Below are positions 34,724 through 39,127 of a stretch of DNA of 39,127 nt, in pieces. The position numbers and the translations under genes are program-made. Positions within the stretch are counted from its first letter, which is position 1, and each line of letters opens with the position of its first letter. The notes beneath the pieces were generated by a model that had not been told where the DNA came from, did not search any database, and saw only the letters and a program-made list of their open reading frames with translations. The stretch comes from Phytobacter massiliensis JC163 (GTDB taxonomy: Bacteria > Pseudomonadota > Gammaproteobacteria > Enterobacterales > Enterobacteriaceae): positions 1,772,954-1,812,080 of the forward strand of contig NZ_HE578945.1 in NCBI RefSeq assembly GCF_000321045.1, given 5' to 3'.

Positions 34724-35673
34724 GCGCTTTCCCCCATCTGTTTTTGCTGATGTTTATGGAACCACATAATCGGCACAATCAGCAGCAGCAGCATAACGAT
34801 AGCGACCGCCGAGGCGACCGGCCAGTCGCGGTTGTTAAAGAACTCCTGCCACAGTACCCGGCCAATCATGATGCTGTCCGGGCCGCCGAGCAGTTCCGGG
34901 ATCACGAACTCGCCCACCGCCGGAATAAAGACCAGCATCGAGCCTGCAATAATGCCGCCTTTGGTCAGGGGCACGATCACGCTGAAAAAAGTTTTCAGCG
35001 GTCGGGCGCCCAGGTCGAGCGAGGCCTCAACCAGCGAATAGTCGATCCGCGTCAGCGCGGTGTAAATCGGCAGCACCATAAAGGGCAGATAGGCATAGAC
35101 GATGCCGATATAGACCGCCAGGTTGGTGTGCAGAATAGCAAGCGGCTGGTCGATAACCCCCAGCCACATCAGAAAGTTATTCAGCACGCCGTTACTTTTC
35201 AGAATGCCCATCCACGCGTAGACGCGGATCAAAAATGAGGTCCACGACGGCAGGATAACCAGCAGCAGCAGGATATTCCGCGTTGAGGGCTTGCTGTGGG
35301 CCACCGCCCACGCCAGCGGGTAGCCCAGCAGCAGGCAAAAGAGTGTCGATACCGCTGCAACCTGTAACGACTGCAGATAAGCCTCAAAATAGAGCGGATC
35401 GTCAGTCAGCTGCAGGAAGTTGCCAATATTAAGCGAGATGGTCAGCTGGCTGTCCGCCCACTCTACCAGGTCGGTATAGGGAGGAATAGCGCGGGCCATC
35501 TCCGCCAGGCTTATCTTGAAGACAATCAGGAACGGCAGCAAAAACAGTAAAATCAGCCACACATAGGGCAGCGCGATCACCAGCTTGCGGCCGTGCTTCA
35601 TCTGCAGGCGCGCCAGCCAGAGGGTAAAACCGCCCGGTTTTTCGCCGCGGGCCGGTGGTTCAAGTGTACTCAT
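34720..35673 (-). CDS. potH: Putrescine ABC transporter permease PotH
   Basis: PotH is the partner of PotI. The ATG at 35671-35673 (MSTLEPPARG) gives 317 residues as in E. coli, with AAGGAG five bases upstream; a GTG one codon earlier is in frame. It has about six helices. The EAA loop VEASLDLGARPLKTFFSVIVPL contacts PotG. It lies nine bases after potG. Confidence 0.97.
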   Translation of the reverse strand: MSTLEPPARGEKPGGFTLWLARLQMKHGRKLVIALPYVWLILLFLLPFLIVFKISLAEMARAIPPYTDLVEWADSQLTISLNIGNFLQLTDDPLYFEAYLQSLQVAAVSTLFCLLLGYPLAWAVAHSKPSTRNILLLLVILPSWTSFLIRVYAWMGILKSNGVLNNFLMWLGVIDQPLAILHTNLAVYIGIVYAYLPFMVLPIYTALTRIDYSLVEASLDLGARPLKTFFSVIVPLTKGGIIAGSMLVFIPAVGEFVIPELLGGPDSIMIGRVLWQEFFNNRDWPVASAVAIVMLLLLIVPIMWFHKHQQKQMGESA

Positions 35674-35682
35674 CACCGCTCC

Positions 35683-36816
35683 TTAAACCGTCAGAACCAC
35701 ACAACTGTCGGCATCCCAGCACAGGCGAACTTCGTCGCCCCATGTCGGGGTGCCTTTACGATAGCGATGGGCGTTTTGCAACTGGGCGCTGATCATCTGC
35801 CCGCTCTGCAGCCGCACGTGGTAAATGGAGAGATCGCCAAGGTAAGCGATATGCACCACCTCCCCCACCGCGAAGTTATAGCCGTCCGCGGGCGGTTCAT
35901 CGCAAAGCATGATCTTTTCCGGACGCAGGGCCACGTACACCGGCACGTTATCCACCACCGAGGAATCCGGATCGACTTTGAGCGGATGGAGCAGCCCCGG
36001 CGACTCAATCACCAGTCCGTCATCCTGACGCGATTTGAGCAGCCCTTCAAACACGTTCACCGAACCGATAAACTCCGCGCTGTAACGGGTGGTCGGATGC
36101 TCGTAAATCTCTTCCGGCTCGCCAATTTGCACAAACTTACCGCGATTCATAATGGCGATACGCCCGGCCATGGTCATCGCCTCTTCCTGATCGTGGGTGA
36201 CCATCACGCAGGTCACGCCGACTCGCTCAAGGATATCCACCACTTCAAGCTGCATGCGGTCGCGCAGCTTTTTATCAAGCGCGCCCATCGGCTCGTCCAG
36301 CAGCAGCAGTTTGGGGCGCTTCGCCAGGCTGCGTGCCAGCGCAACGCGCTGACGCTGACCGCCGGAAAGCTGGTGCGGCTTGCGCTTTGCAAACTCCTGC
36401 ATATGCACCAGGCTGAGCATCTCCGCCACGCGGCTGGCGATCTCCGCCTTCGGCAGTTTGTCCTGCTTGAGGCCGAAGGCGATGTTCTGTTCGACCGTCA
36501 TATGGGGAAACAGCGCATAGGACTGAAACATCATATTGATCGGGCGCAGGTAGGGCGGCACGTGCGCCAGATCGACGCCGTCGAGCATTATCTGCCCGGT
36601 CGTGGGTTGTTCAAAGCCCGCCAGCATACGCAGCAGCGTCGATTTGCCGCAGCCGGACGCGCCCAGCAGGGCAAAAATTTCGCCTTTATAAATGGTCAGG
36701 CTGACATCATCAACGGCGTGCTGGCCGTCGAAGGACTTGGTCAGGTTGCGGATTTCCAGCAGCGGCGTTAACGCCTTGCGGGTTTTCGCCTGCGGGCGGG
36801 GGATAGCGTCATTCAC
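35683..36816 (-). CDS. potG: Putrescine ABC transporter ATP-binding protein PotG
   Basis: PotG energises putrescine uptake. I choose the GTG at 36814-36816 (product MNDAIPRPQAK after initiation), which gives 377 residues as in E. coli and has GGAGA eight bases upstream. The in-frame ATG six codons earlier (36832-36834) has no visible ribosome site. Walker A is GASGCGKST, signature LSGGQRQR, Walker B LLLDEPMGALD, and the switch His is in VTHDQEEA. A C-terminal TOBE/OB domain covers the last 110 residues. Two hairpins separate it from potF. Confidence 0.96.
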   Translation of the reverse strand: MNDAIPRPQAKTRKALTPLLEIRNLTKSFDGQHAVDDVSLTIYKGEIFALLGASGCGKSTLLRMLAGFEQPTTGQIMLDGVDLAHVPPYLRPINMMFQSYALFPHMTVEQNIAFGLKQDKLPKAEIASRVAEMLSLVHMQEFAKRKPHQLSGGQRQRVALARSLAKRPKLLLLDEPMGALDKKLRDRMQLEVVDILERVGVTCVMVTHDQEEAMTMAGRIAIMNRGKFVQIGEPEEIYEHPTTRYSAEFIGSVNVFEGLLKSRQDDGLVIESPGLLHPLKVDPDSSVVDNVPVYVALRPEKIMLCDEPPADGYNFAVGEVVHIAYLGDLSIYHVRLQSGQMISAQLQNAHRYRKGTPTWGDEVRLCWDADSCVVLTV

Positions 36817-36872
36817 TCGGGTGCTCTCCGGCATAAAACATCAACCGTGGGGTTCGGTTGTCTACAAATGAC

Positions 36873-36899
36873 TGGACAGAGGCCAAAGACCTCTGTCCA
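36873..36899 (-). other. Strong hairpin in the potF-potG intergenic region
   Basis: TGGACAGAGG (36873-36882) and CCTCTGTCCA (36890-36899) form a perfect ten-base stem with a seven-base loop, without a T tract. A second stem, GTGCACC and GGTGCAC, lies at 36911-36929. They probably stabilise the potF message 3' end or attenuate read-through, giving more binding protein than channel. Confidence 0.65.
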
Positions 36900-36953
36900 T
36901 TTCAGGGCAAGTGCACCGCCCGGGTGCACAGCAGTCACGCTCAGGTGGCTGAT

Positions 36954-38063
36954 TTACTTGCCGCTTTTTACTTTGGTCCACGCACGGGTTCTTACGCGAT
37001 CGATCTTCGGCTCCTGCACTTTCAGGGTGAAAAGCTTGGCGAAGACATCCGCAGGCGGATAGATTGCCGGGTTATCACGCACGTCGGCGCTGACCAGCGG
37101 CGTCGAGGCTTTATTACCGTTGGCATAGAAAACGTGGTCGCTGACGTGGGCAATCACATCCGGGCGCATCAGGTAGTTAAGGAACTGATAAGCCTCGTCG
37201 GTGTTTTTGGCGTCTTTTGGCATCGCGAAGACGTCAAAGAAGGCCAGCGCGCCCTCTTTTGGAATGATATAGGAGACGTTAACGCCGTTTTTCGCCTCTT
37301 TCGCGCGGTTAGCCGCCTGCCAGACGTCCCCAGCCCAGCCGATCGCCACGCAGATATCGCCGTTCGCCAGATCGTTAATGTACTGGGAAGAGTGGAAGTA
37401 ACGGATGTTCGGCCGCAGCTTGAGCAGCAGATCGGTGGCCGCGCCGGTGTAGTCATCCGCTTTGCTGCTGTTCGGGTCTTTGCCGAGATAGTTCAGCACG
37501 GTGGCAAAAACTTCTTCCGGGGCATCAAGGAAGGAGACGCCACAGCTTTTCAGTTTCTCCAGGTTCTCCGGCTTGAGCACCACGTCCCAGCTATCGATGG
37601 GCACGTCGCCCAGCGCGGCTTTCACTTTATCGACGTTAAAACCAATACCGGTGGTCGCCCACAGATACGGCATCGCATATTTGTTTTCCGGATCGTGTTT
37701 GGCCACCAGCTTTAATACTTCCGGGTCCATATTCTTCCAGTTCGGCAGCTTGCTTTTATCCAGCGGCTGGAAGACGCCGGCAGAGAGCTGGCGCTCAAGG
37801 AAGCTCGCAGAAGGCACGACCAGATCGAAGCCGGTGCTGCCGGCCATCAGTTTGCCTTCCAGCACCTCGTTTGAGTCGAACACGTCATAAACCACTTTTA
37901 TGCCGGTCTCTTTCTCAAAGTTGGCCACGGTGTCCGGGGCAATATAATCAGACCAGTTATACACATGCAGCGTCTTCTGCTCAGCGGCGAACGTCGTGGC
38001 AGAAACCGCCATCAGCGCACCCGTAACCAGACCTGATAACCATTTTTTACTTAAGGCGGTCAT
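36954..38063 (-). CDS. potF: Putrescine-binding periplasmic protein PotF
   Basis: PotF binds putrescine in the periplasm and delivers it to PotGHI. It has 369 residues (E. coli 370), with a signal peptide (WLSGLVTGALMAVSATTFAA, cleavage about residue 26). LHVYNWSDYIAPDT near the mature N terminus contains ligand-contacting Trp and Ser-Asp residues; VPSASFLERQL, WAGDVWQA and FLNYLMRPD follow. AAGGA lies seven bases upstream of the ATG. It is the first gene of the operon, with a 360-base upstream region. Confidence 0.97.
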   Translation of the reverse strand: MTALSKKWLSGLVTGALMAVSATTFAAEQKTLHVYNWSDYIAPDTVANFEKETGIKVVYDVFDSNEVLEGKLMAGSTGFDLVVPSASFLERQLSAGVFQPLDKSKLPNWKNMDPEVLKLVAKHDPENKYAMPYLWATTGIGFNVDKVKAALGDVPIDSWDVVLKPENLEKLKSCGVSFLDAPEEVFATVLNYLGKDPNSSKADDYTGAATDLLLKLRPNIRYFHSSQYINDLANGDICVAIGWAGDVWQAANRAKEAKNGVNVSYIIPKEGALAFFDVFAMPKDAKNTDEAYQFLNYLMRPDVIAHVSDHVFYANGNKASTPLVSADVRDNPAIYPPADVFAKLFTLKVQEPKIDRVRTRAWTKVKSGK

Positions 38064-38134
38064 ATCTCATTCCTTCTGGAAAGTCCGTTAACATACGAAC
38101 TAAGTGAACGCATTTAACATTTGCAAATAACATA

Positions 38135-38150
38135 TGCAAAAACCGTGCAT
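38135..38150 (-). promoter_or_regulatory. Possible sigma-54 promoter of potFGHI
   Basis: On the minus strand ATGCACGGTTTTTGCA has the spacing of the sigma-54 consensus TGGCACG-N4-TTGCA, keeping GCACG and TTGCA but with AT in place of the first TG. A start near 38123 gives a leader of about 60 bases. potFGHI is reported as nitrogen-regulated in E. coli. Elsewhere in the 38064-38423 interval I see a hairpin after ybjN (38384-38406) and AT-rich DNA only. Confidence 0.3.
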
Positions 38151-38383
38151 ATTTTTTCGCACTGCACATTCGGGCAGGAGAAAACGCTTTCGGCAGACGC
38201 CGCATGCTTTATTAAGCAGCGCAAGAATAACTGTAGCCAGGGTTCGAGGCTATAGGGCAGATTAAAAAACGCCTTTTATCAATTTTTTATGCAGATCGGG
38301 TCTATGTGATAAGCCTGAAGGGCAGGAATGGCGGTGAATAATTCTTTAAAGAAAGGTTAAGTCAGAATTAAAACATAGGGAAT

Positions 38384-38406
38384 GCAGCCGCTCTGGCAGC
38401 GACTGC
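38384..38406 (-). terminator. Hairpin downstream of ybjN
   Basis: GCAGCCGCT (38384-38392) and AGCGACTGC (38398-38406) pair over nine positions with one G-T pair and loop CTGGC. It lies 17 bases beyond the ybjN stop; no adjacent T tract. Confidence 0.5.
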
Positions 38407-38423
38407 GCTAATGTTGAGAAGGC

Positions 38424-38903
38424 TTAGTGAAGAAAATTGCGCACTTCGTCATCAGCGAGGCGCGCTTCATCTTCGGGCATAAACAGCATCTGATGCGCGC
38501 GGGCCTCAAGGATAACCATTGAAATCTGCTCTTCGCTCTGGTGCATAAACCAGGCGAACTGTTCAAGCGTCACCCCTGCTTTCACCGCCAGCGTCTGGCA
38601 GACCACCAGTTTTGGCAGGTTATCGTCCTGCAGATCGAGAAAGGCTTTTACCGTCAGCGAGCTGGCATTGATCGCCGACAGATCCGCAGACAGGGCTAAC
38701 AGCGCCGACGGCCTGACTTCCGCCATTGCGGTAAAGAGAACCGTATCATTAACAAGATCGATTTTAGCGTCGAAAACGCCGTCGAAGTTCTGCATATGCG
38801 GCAGATGCAATGCCATGCAGGTGTCGCATTCAAAGAAACTTATACCCAGCTCGTCGAGCCAGTGACGTAGCGTGTCCAGACCAGGGACGACGAGTGAACT
38901 CAT
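38424..38903 (-). CDS. ybjN: YbjN-family protein (putative sensory transduction regulator)
   Basis: YbjN is a cytosolic protein of a chaperone-like/YbjN fold. Overexpression in E. coli affects motility, biofilm and stress responses, but its direct function is unresolved. Starting at MSSLVVPGLDTL gives 159 residues (E. coli 158); 41 further open codons upstream cross the intergenic region and are rejected. Conserved blocks are SFFECDTCMALHLPHMQNFDG, MAEVRPSA, INASSLTVKAFLDLQDDNLPKL and SEEQISMVILEA. The ribosome site is weak (GAGG about 11 bases away). It lies between rimK and potF as in E. coli. Confidence 0.94.
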   Translation of the reverse strand: MSSLVVPGLDTLRHWLDELGISFFECDTCMALHLPHMQNFDGVFDAKIDLVNDTVLFTAMAEVRPSALLALSADLSAINASSLTVKAFLDLQDDNLPKLVVCQTLAVKAGVTLEQFAWFMHQSEEQISMVILEARAHQMLFMPEDEARLADDEVRNFLH

Positions 38904-39007
38904 AGCGGAAAAAAACCTCTGCCGAAAATTGTGATAAATGCTAAGCGTTCTGGCGTTCCGCGCGCAGCGGGCGCATGGGCAGCCAGAATTATGCCGGGTA
39001 TAGCTTA

Positions 39008-39051
39008 CGCAAAAAAGCCCGCGCATACCATTAAGGAATGCGCGAAAAGGG
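39008..39051 (-). terminator. Rho-independent terminator of rimK
   Basis: On the minus strand CGCGCAT and ATGCGCG pair around an eleven-base loop, with an outer AGCC/GGCT pairing interrupted by a small bulge, followed by six T. It begins directly after the rimK stop. Confidence 0.7.
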
Positions 39052-39127
39052 CTATCCGCCCGTTTTCAGACAAAAACCCGGCGTGGCGTGGCGCTCGATC
39101 CACTGGATCATTTTCCCGGCAATGTCC
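39052..39127 (-). CDS. rimK: RimK, C-terminal end (ribosomal protein S6 glutamate ligase), truncated by the window edge
   Basis: Only the last 24 codons and the stop are inside the window. They read DIAGKMIQWIERHATPGFCLKTGG, very close to the end of E. coli RimK (recalled as IRWIERHATTEYCLKTGG). RimK adds glutamate residues to the C terminus of ribosomal protein S6 and makes poly-glutamate. The position, upstream of ybjN on the same strand, matches K-12. Confidence 0.88.
   Translation of the reverse strand, partial: DIAGKMIQWIERHATPGFCLKTGG

Noticed and set aside
35593-36771. Open frame of 392 codons on the plus strand over potG
   Set aside because: Antisense to intact potG; His/Gln/Arg-rich shadow with no domain resemblance.
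38241-38263. GGGTTCGAGGC resembling a tRNA T-arm upstream of potF
   Set aside because: The bases flanking the loop do not pair as a five-base T stem and no acceptor, D or anticodon arms are present.

Overview
The window is a chromosomal segment of an enterobacterium (Enterobacterales, Enterobacteriaceae). Almost every gene after position 7095 is a close match, in order and orientation, to the E. coli K-12 block from clpA to rimK, read here in reverse. The backbone is GC-rich with GTAGCCCGGATAAGGC-type REP elements, and the gene content differs from K-12 at several points. This suggests a relative such as Enterobacter, Klebsiella, Leclercia or Kosakonia rather than E. coli; the genus cannot be fixed from the sequence alone.

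Layout. 1-430: infA with leader and terminator. 501-6119 (minus): a seven-gene sugar operon that K-12 lacks at this site. It encodes a GntR/UTRA regulator, galactitol-type PTS EIIA, EIIB and EIIC, an FGGY kinase, a class II aldolase and its own HPr. A palindromic operator and a perfect CRP half-site pair lie upstream. 6120-7090: intergenic region with a solitary type I-F CRISPR-like repeat, an IHF consensus match, a small unknown membrane protein gene, and a REP pair flanked by two copies of one hairpin. 7095-10331: clpA, clpS and cspD. 10336-16174: macB, macA, ybjX and ybjD. 16531-21034: aqpZ, lysO (ybjE), hcp and hcr. 21172-25724: a DoxX-family gene, poxB, ltaE and ybjS (ybjT is absent). 25733-28070: a WG-repeat-like exported protein, amiD, ybjQ and ybjP. 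28274-32049: artPIQM and artJ. 32161-33803: rlmC and ybjO. 33878-38063: potIHGF. 38424-39127: ybjN and the 3' end of rimK.

How the genes work together. ClpS and ClpA form the N-degron adaptor/unfoldase pair. MacA and MacB form a macrolide and peptide efflux pump with TolC. Hcp and Hcr handle nitric oxide under anaerobiosis, and the hcp promoter carries recognisable FNR and NsrR sites. ArtPIQM with ArtI and ArtJ import arginine; lysO exports lysine. All three promoters (lysO, artP, artJ) show ARG-box pairs. PotFGHI imports putrescine.

The most interesting region is infA-clpA. In K-12 it holds serW, and in many E. coli it holds the I-F CRISPR loci. Here serW is not visible, a complete metabolic operon occupies the site, and one degenerate I-F repeat remains.
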